The position numbers and the translations under genes are program-made. Of a stretch of DNA of 29,427 nt, positions 7,285-16,503 are shown in pieces (position 1 is the stretch's first letter; the number at the start of each line of letters is the position of its first letter). The notes under the pieces are model-generated. The model did no database searches and was not told the DNA's origin. It saw only the letters and a list, made by a program, of their open reading frames with translations. Where the stretch lies: positions 1 to 29,427 of the forward strand of contig JAJECF010000166.1 of the NCBI GenBank assembly GCA_022822125.1, read 5' to 3'. This DNA comes from Alphaproteobacteria bacterium (GTDB taxonomy: Bacteria; Pseudomonadota; Alphaproteobacteria; Bin95).

Positions 7285-7911
7285 TCAGGTCAGTGGAATG
7301 CCCGCGACATGTTCCGCGAAGGCCGGGCGCTCGCCGAGCCGGGCGAGCCAGGCGTCGCAATTGGGCAGGCTGGCGCGCTCGATGCCGGGCAGACGCACAT
7401 AGCGGCAATAGAAGGCGCCCACGGGAATGTCGCCCATGGTGAAGCCTGTACCCGCAACGAAGTCGCGTCCCGCCAGATGAGCATCCAGAATGCCCCAGAC
7501 GGATTGCAGCGCGGCGGCCGCGCGGCCGATCGCATCCATGTCGCGCTCGGCCTCCGGCGTGCGGATCATGCCCCAGAAGACGGGCGTCATATGCGGCTGG
7601 AGGGAGGCGGTCGCCCAGTCCATCCAGCGGTCGGCCAGGCTTCGTTCCGCCGGGTCTTCCGGCCAGAGTCCGCCAACGCCGTGCAGCGCGCCCAGATAGC
7701 GCACGATGGTGTGGCTTTCCCAGATGACCGCGTCGCCATCAACCAGCACAGGCACGAGGCCGTTCGGGTTCATGGCGCGGTATTCGGGCGTATCGTTGCC
7801 GCCGAACGGCCCGCCGACATCGAGCCGCTCGCAGGCGGCGCCGACCTCGCCGATCGCCCACATCGCCTTCTGCACATTGATCGAGTTGCTGCGTCCGTGA
7901 AGCGTCATCAT
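7285..7911 (-). CDS. Glutathione S-transferase family protein
   Basis: This 208-residue cytosolic protein has the thioredoxin-like N-terminal domain and all-helical C-terminal domain of glutathione transferases. HGRSNSINVQKAMWAI near the start carries candidate active-site Ser/Asn residues in place of the Tyr of classical enzymes. PNGLVPVLVDGDAVIWESH (about 52-70) has the cis-Pro and the Glu-Ser pair that bind glutathione. The C-terminal part has AGTGFTMGDIPVGAF, the N-capping-box region. Two adjacent ATG codons (7911, 7908) are possible starts. It sits 5 bp after the nitroreductase gene on the same strand, suggesting a shared transcript and perhaps a detoxification role. The substrate is unknown. 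Confidence 0.88.
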   Translation of the reverse strand: MMTLHGRSNSINVQKAMWAIGEVGAACERLDVGGPFGGNDTPEYRAMNPNGLVPVLVDGDAVIWESHTIVRYLGALHGVGGLWPEDPAERSLADRWMDWATASLQPHMTPVFWGMIRTPEAERDMDAIGRAAAALQSVWGILDAHLAGRDFVAGTGFTMGDIPVGAFYCRYVRLPGIERASLPNCDAWLARLGERPAFAEHVAGIPLT

Positions 7912-7916
7912 CGCGG

Positions 7917-8570
7917 CTATTCCCCGTCGTTCGAAGCGGAGTCCAGCGCGTCCCAGCGCTCGCCCCAGCGGTCAAGATAAACGATATCTTCAAGCGGCCC
8001 CCGCCCGACCGGGCCGAAATTGCCCATCGGCCAGCCGATCGGCAGGATGGCGTAGGACTGCACCCCCGGCGGCAGGCCGAGCGCTCGTTCGCTGTCTTCC
8101 TCGAAGAGGAGATGCCGGGTGGTAAGCGTGGAGCCGAGGCCGAGGCCGCGCGCCGCCAGCAACATGTTCTGCACGGCCGGATAGATCGACGCGCCCGACA
8201 TGCGGGTCGGCGCCTCGCCTTCCGCCAGGCAGGCGACGATCCAGACCGGCGCTTCGTCGAAATGATCTGTCAGATATTCCACCGCGTCGTGCTGGCGGTG
8301 ATATTTCTCCGCCGAGCTGCCGGGCGGCGGCGCGCTCTGCTTGTAGCGCGGCCCGATAATCTCGTCGAAGGCGCGCTTGTAATGCACCTTGACCGCCTTC
8401 TTGATCTCGCGGTCCTTGATGACCATGAACCGCCAGCGCTGGAAATTGCCGCCATTGGCGGCGGAAGCGCCGGCCTCCAGGATCTTGCGGATCAGTTCGT
8501 CCGGCACCGGGTCCGGCTTCAGCCGACGCATGGCGCGGGTGCCGTGGAGGACTTCGAAGAGTTCGGGCAT
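7917..8570 (-). CDS. Nitroreductase-family FMN-dependent oxidoreductase
   Basis: This 217-residue protein belongs to the nitroreductase superfamily of FMN-binding homodimeric oxidoreductases that use NAD(P)H to reduce nitroaromatics, quinones, enones and related electrophiles. The N-terminal TRAMRRLKPDPVPDELIRKI contains the FMN phosphate-binding Arg pair. AGASAANGGNFQRWRFMVI aligns with the usual ASPSGGNxQPW segment. SIYPAVQNMLLAARGLGLGS is the conserved central helix, and LPIGWPMG the late strand-turn. Residues after ~200 are a family-specific tail. It precedes the GST gene by 5 bp and follows the ABC importer genes by 95 bp on the same strand. The Shine-Dalgarno match is poor. Confidence 0.88.
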   Translation of the reverse strand: MPELFEVLHGTRAMRRLKPDPVPDELIRKILEAGASAANGGNFQRWRFMVIKDREIKKAVKVHYKRAFDEIIGPRYKQSAPPPGSSAEKYHRQHDAVEYLTDHFDEAPVWIVACLAEGEAPTRMSGASIYPAVQNMLLAARGLGLGSTLTTRHLLFEEDSERALGLPPGVQSYAILPIGWPMGNFGPVGRGPLEDIVYLDRWGERWDALDSASNDGE

Positions 8571-8665
8571 GGTGTTTTCGGGCCTTCGTCCGTGTTTCGG
8601 GATGCGGCTGCTGAAGGGTTATGGATAAAGGCTTTCGGCTGGTGACGGAAGCGGGCGACGCCCCG

Positions 8666-9684
8666 CTAGGAAACGCCGGCGCCGGCCGCGTGGGGCGGCA
8701 CGCAGTCGTCGCCGACCAGATGGCAGGAAACCAGATGCCCCTTGCGCACCTCGCGCAGGGCCGGTTTCTCGCGGCGGCACCGGTCCACGGCAAAGGGACA
8801 GCGGGGCGCGAAGCGGCAGCCGGGGGGCGGGTCGATGGGATTGGGCGGGTCGCCCTGAAGACGGACCCGGGTATCCCTCTCGCCTGTGCGGCGCCGCGCG
8901 GACGGCACGGCCGAGATCAGCGCCCATGTGTAGGGATGCAGCGGCAGGGTGAAGAGCGAGACGCGGTCCGATTGTTCGACGATCTCGCCGAGATACATGA
9001 CTGCAATGTCGTCGCAGATATATTGCACCACGCCGAGGTCGTGGGAGATGAACAGGTAGGTCAGGCCGAACCCGTCCTGCAACTCGCGCAGCAGGTTCAG
9101 GATCTGCGCCTGGATCGCCACATCGAGGGCCGAGACCGGCTCGTCGCAGACGATCAGCTCCGGCTGCGTTGCAAGCGCCCGCGCGACGCCGATCCGCTGG
9201 CGCTGGCCGCCCGAGAACTGGTGCGGGAAGAGGGCGGCCTGCTCGGGTCTGAGGCCGACGCGGTGGAACAGGTCGGCGACGCGGCGGTCGCGCTCTCCGG
9301 GGGCGCCCACATCCATCAGGTCCATCGGTTCGCGGACGATAGCCCCGGCGCGCATACGCGGATTCAACGACGAATAGGGATCCTGAAACACAATCTGGAT
9401 CTTGCGGCGCATCTCGCGCAGCGCGTCGCCCTCGAGAGTCGTCATCTCGACGCCGTCGAGCCGGATCGACCCTGTGGTGACCGGCACGAGCCGCATGGCG
9501 GCAAGTGCGGCGGTCGTCTTGCCCGAACCGCTCTCGCCGACGATCCCGAAGGTTGAGCCGCGGCGTACCCTGTAGCCGATGCCGTCCACGGCATGCACCG
9601 TGCCGCCGGGCGTGAGGATGTTGCGGCGGGGCAGGCGGAAATGAACCTTGAGATCGCGAACCTCCAGAAGATAGTCCGCGTCCG

Positions 9685-9688
<4 letters not shown>
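8666..9688 (-). CDS. Dipeptide/oligopeptide ABC transporter ATP-binding protein (DppF/OppF type)
   Basis: This is the second ATPase of a peptide-type ABC importer, binding the cytoplasmic face of the permease pair. In its 340 residues: Walker A GESGSGKTTAA (about 50-60), Q-loop QIVFQDPYSSLNPRM, signature FSGGQRQRIGVARAL, Walker B LIVCDEPVSALD, the switch His in FISHDLG, and the oligopeptide-family C-terminal domain with Cys-rich GCRFAPRCPFAVDRC. Its start overlaps the preceding ATPase gene by 4 bp (ATGA), implying translational coupling. It is the last of the five importer genes. The symbol is withheld because peptide, nickel and glutathione importers share this architecture. Confidence 0.93.
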
Positions 9689-10689
<1,001 letters not shown>

Positions 10690-10692
10690 GGC

Positions 10693-11586
10693 TCAGCGCT
10701 CCCGCAACCGGGGGTTGAAGGCGTCGTTCAGCCCGTCCCCGATCAGGCTGACGGCCAACACGGTCAGGAAGATCGCAACGCCTGGAATTGTGACCGTCCA
10801 GGGCGCGTCCAGCAGATAGTCCCGGTTATCGCCGATGAGCTTGCCCCAACTCATCACATTGGGGTCGCTCAGCCCGAGGAAGCTGAGCGCCGCCTCGAAC
10901 AGGACCGCCACGCCGACGGTGAGCGCGGCGTTCACGATCAGCGGCGGCAACGCGTTGGGCAGGATCACGCGCCAGATGATGCGCCGGTCGCGCGATCCTA
11001 TCGAACGCGCCGCCTTGACGAACTCCAGCTCGCGAATACGCATAAACTCGGCCCGCGCCAGGCGCGCAACGCCTGTCCAGGTAACGACGCCGATGGCGAT
11101 GGCGACCGTGGTAAGCGTCGGCTCGAACAGCGCCACCAGCACCATGGCGAGAAGCAGCGGCGGCAATACCTGGAAGAACTCGGTGATGCGCATCAGCACT
11201 TCATCGACCCAGCCGCGGTAGTATCCGGCAAGCGAACCGATTGTGAGGCCGATAACGATGGTGAGCGCCGCCGCCGAGGCCCCGACCACCAGGGTGGCGC
11301 GCGCGCCATAGACGATCGCCGTCAGCATGTCGCGCCCGAGATTGTCGGTGCCGAGGATATAGCCGTCCTGCCCTGGCGGGGTGAAGGGCATCCACACCAT
11401 CTCAAACGGGTCCACGGCCATGATCGCGGGTGCGAACAGCGCCGAGAAGACGATGGCTGCGAACACCAGGAAGCCCGCGACAGCTGCCCAGTTGCGCACA
11501 TACATGCGCAGGAACTCGACAACCGGGCGCTCGACGCGGACCGTTTCCGGGCCGCTGTCGGGCGTGGTTGTCCGCTGCTCCGTCAT
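10693..11586 (-). CDS. Peptide-type ABC transporter permease (DppC/OppC type)
   Basis: This 297-residue inner-membrane subunit has an N-terminal cytoplasmic lead ([17 protein letters not shown]) and a first membrane helix near 35-55 ([20 protein letters not shown]). A periplasmic loop with [21 protein letters not shown] is typical of the DppC/OppC clade, followed by a binding-protein-dependent transport domain. The EAA-loop is [28 protein letters not shown], split over about 190-217, and contacts the ATPases. Its first codon overlaps the end of the DppB-type gene by 4 bp. With that partner it forms the translocation pore. Confidence 0.94.
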   Translation of the reverse strand: MTEQRTTTPDSGPETVRVERPVVEFLRMYVRNWAAVAGFLVFAAIVFSALFAPAIMAVDPFEMVWMPFTPPGQDGYILGTDNLGRDMLTAIVYGARATLVVGASAAALTIVIGLTIGSLAGYYRGWVDEVLMRITEFFQVLPPLLLAMVLVALFEPTLTTVAIAIGVVTWTGVARLARAEFMRIRELEFVKAARSIGSRDRRIIWRVILPNALPPLIVNAALTVGVAVLFEAALSFLGLSDPNVMSWGKLIGDNRDYLLDAPWTVTIPGVAIFLTVLAVSLIGDGLNDAFNPRLRER

Positions 11587-12518
11587 GCGTTGCGCGCCGA
11601 GCGGATTCTCGGATCCACCAGCCGGTATGCGAGGTCGGTCAGCAGATTGACGACGATGACGATCATGGCCGAGAAGAACAGAATGCCCATGATAGTCGGC
11701 GTGTCGCCGCGCAGGATCGATTCGAAGGCGAGCGTGCCCAGCCCCGGCCAGGTGAACACCGTTTCCACCACAACCGCGCCCGAGAAGATGTGCGAGAACT
11801 GGAGCCCGGCGATGGTGATGACCGGGATGATCGCATTGCGGAGCGCATGCTTGTAGGTGACGGCGGTTTCGCCGAGGCCCTTGGCGCGGGCGGTGCGAAT
11901 GTAGTCCGAGCCCAGCACGTCCATCATGCTCGCGCGCGCTAGGCGGCTGTAGGCGGCGAGGTAGATTGACGACAGCGACAGCACCGGCAGGAACAGGTGG
12001 TGCAGCACGTCGAGATACCAGGTGAAGGTGCCTCTCGGCGTCGTCGGGTCCACGAGGCCCGAAAGCGGCATGATCTCCAGCATGGCGACAAACAGCACGA
12101 TCAGCAGGAAGGCGGTCCAGAACACCGGCGCCGAGAAGCCGACCAGGGCGAGCACGGTGACGAAATGGCTGAACAGCCCGTTCGGCCGGCGCGAGGCAAT
12201 GACGCCGAACAGCGTGCCGATCAGGATGGCGAGTACCAGCGCCGTAACGACCAGCAACAGGGTCGGCGCGACGCGCCCGAGGATGAGTTCGGTGACCGGC
12301 AGGTTGAAATAGTAGGAGGTGCCGAGGTCGCCCTGGACCACCTTGCCCACATAGGTCGCCAACTGGATGTGGAATGGCCGGTCGAGCCCGTAGGTGCGGC
12401 GGATATCGTCCATTACCTCCTGGCTGGCGCCGCCGCTTTCCCCGGCGAGCGTGTCGGCGATGTCGCCCGGCACCAGCGAGAGGAGGATGAAATTGAAGAC
12501 GATGACGGCCAGCAGCAA
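11583..12518 (-). CDS. Peptide-type ABC transporter permease (DppB/OppB type), start uncertain
   Basis: This is the first permease, at least 311 residues. It has VPGDIADTLAGE after the first helix, four to five further membrane segments, and an EAA-loop (YIRTARAKGLGETAVTYKH, then ALRNAIIPVITI). The end TDLAYRLVDPRIR is typical of DppB. The given start is TTG at 12518, the only ATG/GTG/TTG in this frame, but it falls inside the first helix and drops the family-like lead FLTVIAQRLFYAAA, which is encoded upstream in frame. The frame is open back to a TAA at 12617. ATC at 12566, with GAGGA about 10 bases upstream, would restore the usual N-terminus. Either a rare start codon or an indel is likely. 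Confidence 0.88.
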   Translation of the reverse strand: MLLAVIVFNFILLSLVPGDIADTLAGESGGASQEVMDDIRRTYGLDRPFHIQLATYVGKVVQGDLGTSYYFNLPVTELILGRVAPTLLLVVTALVLAILIGTLFGVIASRRPNGLFSHFVTVLALVGFSAPVFWTAFLLIVLFVAMLEIMPLSGLVDPTTPRGTFTWYLDVLHHLFLPVLSLSSIYLAAYSRLARASMMDVLGSDYIRTARAKGLGETAVTYKHALRNAIIPVITIAGLQFSHIFSGAVVVETVFTWPGLGTLAFESILRGDTPTIMGILFFSAMIVIVVNLLTDLAYRLVDPRIRSARNA

Positions 12519-12592
12519 CGCAGCAGCGTAGAACAGGCGCTGGGCGATGACGGTCAGGAATGCGATGGCGCGTCCGTCCTCGGCTTGAGGTC

Positions 12593-12634
12593 CCGGAACC
12601 GGGGCGGCATCGGGTTACGCCGCCCCGGTTCCGG
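12593..12634 (-). terminator. Perfect 16-bp hairpin between binding-protein and permease genes
   Basis: Arms at 12593-12608 and 12619-12634 are perfectly complementary (CCGGAACCGGGGCGGC and its reverse complement) with a 10-base loop. The hairpin starts 5 bases after the binding-protein stop codon. There is no T-run, so it is not a classic intrinsic terminator. Hairpins in this position usually protect the upstream mRNA or attenuate read-through, giving more binding protein than permease. An ATG in the loop/3' arm (12610) is out of frame with the permease gene. Confidence 0.7.
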
Positions 12635-12639
12635 CCGGG

Positions 12640-14217
12640 CTACCTGATATAGACCTCGTCCCACGGCGAGCACACGCCCCAGATGGAGTCCACCGGCGGG
12701 TTGCCGACACGGTCGTGGTTGAAGACCGTGTGGTAAGGCGAGGTGTGCAGATAGGCGATCGGCGCCTCATCGACGACCAGCTTCTGCATCTCCCCGTAGA
12801 GCGCCGCGCGCTTGTCACGGTCCAGCTCCTTGCCCGCCTTTTCCATGACCGCATCGACCTCGGCGTTCTGGAACTGCTGGGTGTTGTGCCACGGTACGCC
12901 GGGCCGGATGTTCGTGGACTGGTAGGTGCGATGCACGCCGATCACCGGGTCGCCCCAGTTGAAGACCGAGTCCATCGTCATGTCGAACTCGTGGTTGGAG
13001 ACGGTCTTGATCCAGGCCCGGAAATCTGCCGAAGCCTTGATCGTCACGTCGATCCCGACCTTTTTGAGCTGCGCCTTGACGAATTCGGTCTTGCGCTTCC
13101 AGGTGCCGCCGGCGGGAATGTAGTCCAGCGTGGTGCGGATGCGGATGCCGTCCGCATCGGGCGTGTAGCCGGCCTCGTCGAGCAGCGCCTTCGCCTTTTC
13201 GATGTCGTAGCTGTAGGGGTTCACGTCCTTCGGCGCGAACACACTGCCCGGATGGATCGGGCCGAGCGAGCGCTGCGCATAGCCGCCATAGAGCACCTTC
13301 AGGATGAACTCCTTGTCGATGGCGTAGGCGATGGCCTGGCGCACGCGCTTGTCGTCGAAGGGCTTGCGCTTGGTGTTGAAGGCGAGCCACTCCAGCGGGC
13401 CGATAGCCGAATAGCCGTCCGGCGTCAGCGTCAGATGCTCGTTCTTCTTCAGGCGGTCGAGGAACGGCGCATCGGACTCGAACGCGGTCAGATCGACATC
13501 GCCCTTCTCCAGCGAGATCACGCGGCTCGTCGTCTCGGAGATCTTCTTGTAGACGATCCGGTCGATATAGGGCTTGCCCTCGAGGAAATAGTCCTCATTG
13601 CGCTCCATGATGATGTATTCGCCGGGCTTGAATTCCTTCAGCTTGAAGGGGCCGGAGCCGACCACGTTCTGGCTGTTCTGCGGGTGCTGGCGGATATTGT
13701 CGGTGTCGCCGTAGACATGCTTCGGAATCACCACGCCCAGTTGCGAGGAAAATGCGAGCAGGATCGCCGGATGCGGGCTGCTGAGGTTGAACACCGCGGT
13801 CAACGGATCCGGCGTGTCGATGGACTCGACCGGCGCATACATCGGCTTGAACGGGTGGTGCTGCTGGTAGGTCTCGATGGAGAACTTCACATCCTCGGAA
13901 GTGATCGGCTGGCCGTCATGGAAACGGGCGTTCGCGCGCAGCTTGACGGTCACCTTGAGGCCGTCATCGGAAATGTCCCAGCTCTCCGCCAGATAGGGCT
14001 TCGGGTTCCACTCGTCGTCGAACCTGAGCAGCGCCGCGAACAGCTGTGTGCCGGGGATGCCCGTGGGCGTGCCGGAGGCGATCGTCGGATTGAAATGCCC
14101 GGCGATGATCCGGTACGAGAATGTCAGTGTGCCGCCCCGCTTGGGCTCCTCCGCCGACGCAGCCGCTGCGGCGGCCAATAGCGCTGCGGACGTCGCGGCA
14201 ACCAATAGTTTCTTCAT
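12640..14217 (-). CDS. ABC transporter substrate-binding protein, family 5 (dipeptide/oligopeptide type)
   Basis: This 525-residue periplasmic receptor has a Sec signal peptide (MKKLLVAATSAALLAAAAAASA, cleavage about 22/23), then EEPKRGGTLTFSY, the usual family-5 start. LRANARFHDGQPITSEDVKFS (split at about 95-115) and VGSGPFKLKEFKPGEYI with MERNEDYF (about 180-205) are hallmark segments. So is VRQAIAYAIDKEFILKVLYGG (about 295-315). There is no lipobox Cys at the cleavage site, so it is soluble periplasmic. GGGAGGAGA lies 7 bases before ATG. A possible promoter and a leader hairpin precede it. The ligand (peptide, opine, glutathione-like) cannot be set from sequence. Confidence 0.94.
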   Translation of the reverse strand: MKKLLVAATSAALLAAAAAASAEEPKRGGTLTFSYRIIAGHFNPTIASGTPTGIPGTQLFAALLRFDDEWNPKPYLAESWDISDDGLKVTVKLRANARFHDGQPITSEDVKFSIETYQQHHPFKPMYAPVESIDTPDPLTAVFNLSSPHPAILLAFSSQLGVVIPKHVYGDTDNIRQHPQNSQNVVGSGPFKLKEFKPGEYIIMERNEDYFLEGKPYIDRIVYKKISETTSRVISLEKGDVDLTAFESDAPFLDRLKKNEHLTLTPDGYSAIGPLEWLAFNTKRKPFDDKRVRQAIAYAIDKEFILKVLYGGYAQRSLGPIHPGSVFAPKDVNPYSYDIEKAKALLDEAGYTPDADGIRIRTTLDYIPAGGTWKRKTEFVKAQLKKVGIDVTIKASADFRAWIKTVSNHEFDMTMDSVFNWGDPVIGVHRTYQSTNIRPGVPWHNTQQFQNAEVDAVMEKAGKELDRDKRAALYGEMQKLVVDEAPIAYLHTSPYHTVFNHDRVGNPPVDSIWGVCSPWDEVYIR

Positions 14218-14250
14218 ATTCGTCTCCTCCCGATCGTATTCCGGTCCCGT

Positions 14251-14280
14251 TCCGGCGCCGGGATTCGCTATGGCGCCGGA
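14251..14280 (-). promoter_or_regulatory. Leader hairpin upstream of the binding-protein gene
   Basis: Nine-base arms (14251-14259, 14272-14280; TCCGGCGCC and its complement) flank a 12-base loop. It lies between the proposed promoter and the start codon, so it would sit in the 5' untranslated region. GGCGCC in each arm is itself a palindrome, so a protein-binding site is equally possible. Confidence 0.4.
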
Positions 14281-14301
14281 CCTGCCTCGGAACCGCCGGC
14301 A

Positions 14302-14330
14302 TCCTCGAAGGTCGCGGATAGGTTGTCAAC
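14302..14330 (-). promoter_or_regulatory. Putative sigma-70 promoter for the ABC importer operon
   Basis: On the minus strand TTGACA (14330-14325) is a perfect -35 box. After a 17-base spacer, GAGGAT (14307-14302) matches the -10 box at 3 of 6 positions. This would give a leader of about 80 nt before the ATG at 14217. The spacing and -35 are good but the -10 is weak. Confidence 0.4.
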
Positions 14331-14402
14331 GCCGCGCCCCCACCGGATCGGGGACCCCCGCCCGGATGTCGTGAAATGTCGTAACTGCCCAGGAGGGTTC
14401 CG

Positions 14403-14672
14403 GTGGCGGTAGGGGTGTCCGGGTTCCGTTCAGGCGTATTGGATTTCGTCGATGAAGCTTTCGGACGATCCGCTCAGGGTTTTGAGGACATGCCATCCCT
14501 GCTTTTGGGCAGTGGCGATGACGGCCTGGTCATCACCAGGCACGGAAAGCCGGTTGCGCATCTGTTGCCCTATGAGCGGCGGCACGCCGAACTCATCGGC
14601 AGCCTCAGCCACAAAGTGAAGATGCGGGGGGACATCTTCGGCACGGGGGGCCGAATGGGAAGCCGATTCTGA
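14403..14672 (+). CDS. Phd/YefM-like antitoxin (orphaned)
   Basis: The 89-residue product carries the Phd-type central motif GLVITRHGKPVAHLLPYE (about 40-57), close to the conserved VVITRHGKPVARLVP strand-turn. It ends GSLSHKVKMRGDIFGTG, resembling the C-terminal toxin-binding tail of Phd proteins paired with PIN toxins. The N-terminal ~35 residues do not match the usual DNA-binding helix well, so the front may also be eroded. GTG at 14403 is supported by AGGAGG with a 6-base spacer. It is followed at once, with overlap, by fragments of a PIN toxin. An antitoxin without a working toxin could persist as a repressor or as immunity. Confidence 0.5.
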   Translation: MAVGVSGFRSGVLDFVDEAFGRSAQGFEDMPSLLLGSGDDGLVITRHGKPVAHLLPYERRHAELIGSLSHKVKMRGDIFGTGGRMGSRF

Positions 14673-14856
14673 ATCTTGACACCCACATCCTCATCTTCGC
14701 CTTGCCGGGCGGGCTTCGGTCCGTCTCGACTTCCGAGCCGACCCGGCGGACGGGATCGTCGCGACGACCAGCGCCGTGCATAACGTTCTTCTGCTCACCC
14801 GTGACCCGGTAATCGGAAAGTCGAAACTCGTTCCGCTGGCCCTGCCTCCGGCGTGA
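14666..14856 (+). pseudogene. Remnant of a PIN-domain (VapC-like) toxin
   Basis: Two frames carry the two ends of a PIN ribonuclease. From 14666 one frame reads ILNLDTHILIFAL, the canonical PIN start with its first catalytic Asp. From 14728 a shifted frame reads DFRADPADGIVATTSAVHNV, then LLLTRDPVIGKSKLVPLA, the canonical PIN end, stopping at 14856. A full PIN protein of this clade has about 130 residues. Here roughly 15 N-terminal and 43 C-terminal residues remain, so about 70 internal residues are deleted and the junction is out of frame. No ATG/GTG start precedes the first fragment (ATT stands where one is expected). It is clearly non-functional as a nuclease. Confidence 0.75.
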
Positions 14857-14883
14857 CGTTCACGCCAACCGGAGCGCCTTCCG

Positions 14884-16038
14884 CTATCCCGGCGAACATG
14901 CCCGCCTGTCGCCGCGCCAGACCAGCAGGCGGCCTTCCGCGTCCAGGAAGCAATTGCCGGACCAGCGCCCCGGACGGCGTTCGCCGCCCTCCGTGATATA
15001 GACCCCCGGCCGCCTGTCGAGCGCGCCGTTATCGTACTCGTATTCCAGTCTGTTGCCGCTGGCGTAACGATCCACCCACCGGCCATGCTTCCGGCCGTTT
15101 ACATAGGAGCCTTCATCGACCCTGCCATTGGCGTAGCGATCCATCCAGCGGCCATGCTTCCGGCCGTCCAGGTAGGACCCTTGATCGATTCTGCCGTCGG
15201 CATGGCGGACGATCCACAGGCCTTGCATCCTGCCGCCGCCGAACGCGCCGAAAAGCTCGGCGGACCCGACGGCGGCCGTCGCCGTCAGCACACCCGGCCC
15301 GTCGGCGACGCCGTCCCGGCATTCGCCTGACCAGGCCCAGCCGACCCCGGGATCGTAATAGTCGTACCAGAAGCGGCAGCGTTCGGCGCCAGCGAGTTCC
15401 AGCCAGCAGGCCGCGCCCCGGCTCATGCCCGCGCATGTCGGCGCGAGGGCCGGGGCCCGGGGCACGGGCGGAACGAGCAGCGAGGCGTGAACGAAGGCCG
15501 CGCCGCCGCCCGGCGCCTCGATCCTGAGCCAGTCGCCGGCCTCGCCCGTCACCCGCACCTCGCGGCCCGCTTCCAGCGCCCCGGTCAAGGCATGGCCGGT
15601 TCCGGGTCCGCTGCGCAGACCGGCCCGCGCCCGCACCTGCATCGCCCGGTCGGCCGGCGCAATAGCGGGCCCGGCGCTTTCCTCCCCGGCTTCCACCGTG
15701 CAGCCGAAGCGCGCGAAGCCGTCGATGCGCGCCGGGCCCCGGCCCTCGCATTTGCCGGCCTGGCGGCGGAAATGCGCGGCGCAGCTCTCCGCCTGCCATG
15801 CGAACACCGGCAGGCAGCGGGCGTATTTCCGGTTTTCGGCATCGCCCTCGAAGCTTGTGTTCAGGCGGCAAAGGGCGACTCTGCCCTCAATGGCGTTCCG
15901 GCAGGCCTCGCGGCTCTCCGAAACTTCTGCATAGCGGGCGCCGCCGATATCCCCGAGTTTGGGCTTCAGCTCCTTTCCGTCCGCCGCGGCGAGCGGGGCG
16001 AAAAGAAGCGCCAGGCAGACCGTCCAGAAACGCAGCAT
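14884..16038 (-). CDS. Secreted SH3-domain and MORN-repeat protein
   Basis: This 384-residue protein has a signal peptide (about 1-19, ends PLAAA). Its Cys-rich N-terminal region (about 45-130; Cys in REACRN, ALCRLN, YARCLP, ESCAAHF, GKCEGR, FGCTVE) suggests disulfides in the periplasm. A bacterial SH3 domain follows (about 130-190: MQVRARAGLRSGPG, VRVTGEAGDWLRIEA). The C-terminal half has MORN-like repeats, two of them nearly identical 23-residue units (GRKHGRWMDRYANGR and GRKHGRWVDRYASGN) encoded by a 69-bp DNA repeat near 15061-15200. SH3_3 domains commonly bind cell wall or ligands; MORN repeats act as extended binding surfaces. No function can be assigned. GGAGG lies 7 bases before ATG. 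Confidence 0.75.
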   Translation of the reverse strand: MLRFWTVCLALLFAPLAAADGKELKPKLGDIGGARYAEVSESREACRNAIEGRVALCRLNTSFEGDAENRKYARCLPVFAWQAESCAAHFRRQAGKCEGRGPARIDGFARFGCTVEAGEESAGPAIAPADRAMQVRARAGLRSGPGTGHALTGALEAGREVRVTGEAGDWLRIEAPGGGAAFVHASLLVPPVPRAPALAPTCAGMSRGAACWLELAGAERCRFWYDYYDPGVGWAWSGECRDGVADGPGVLTATAAVGSAELFGAFGGGRMQGLWIVRHADGRIDQGSYLDGRKHGRWMDRYANGRVDEGSYVNGRKHGRWVDRYASGNRLEYEYDNGALDRRPGVYITEGGERRPGRWSGNCFLDAEGRLLVWRGDRRACSPG

Positions 16039-16216
16039 GGCAGGGCCTCCGTCCGGAAGGGTTCGACGCGGCGGGCGAAGCGAAACCCTAGCGGCATCGG
16101 CGTCCCCGATACAAGGTGCCGGCAGAGGATGGGCGCGCGCCGTGCGGGAGCATTGCTGTCCGGTTCAGCCATTGGGGAAAGCTGACCGGGTCCCGATTGG
16201 GGGTTCGGGAACGCGT
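16039..16216. other. Intergenic region without recognised gene
   Basis: This lies between the start of the MORN-protein gene and the third repeat block. It must hold that gene's promoter on the minus strand, but no convincing -35/-10 pair stands out. Frames through it show no family features. Confidence 0.4.
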
Positions 16217-16376
16217 GGCGCCAGCCGCGTATCGAGCCTTCATCCCGAGTAGCGGCGCCAGCCGCGTATCGAGCCCTCATCCCGAGTAGCGGCGCCAGCC
16301 GCGTATCGAGGGAGCCGGACGCGGGCGAGACCGTCCTTCGATACGCCTCCCTCCGGTCGGCTACTCAGGACGAGGA
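16217..16376. repeat. 37-bp tandem array plus inverted half of the REP-like element
   Basis: GGCGCCAGCCGCGTATCGAG recurs at 16217, 16254 and 16291, an exact 37-bp period, linked by CCYTCATCCCGAGTAGC. After a spacer, CCTTCGATACGCCTC and CGGCTACTCAGGACGAGG (16335-16376) provide the opposite arm. The family is the one seen at 24-145, 374-509 and 2932-3229, with another unit length. It lies upstream of the amidase gene. Confidence 0.85.
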
Positions 16377-16503
16377 CAGAGGGGCAGGCATCGGGTTCAA
16401 ATTCGAGCTTCGATACGGCCGCACTCTTCAAAGCCCAGTCGCATCCGGGCCGTGCGCCCCGACCGTTAAATCCAAACCGGACAGCAATGATGCGGGAGCG
16501 GCC

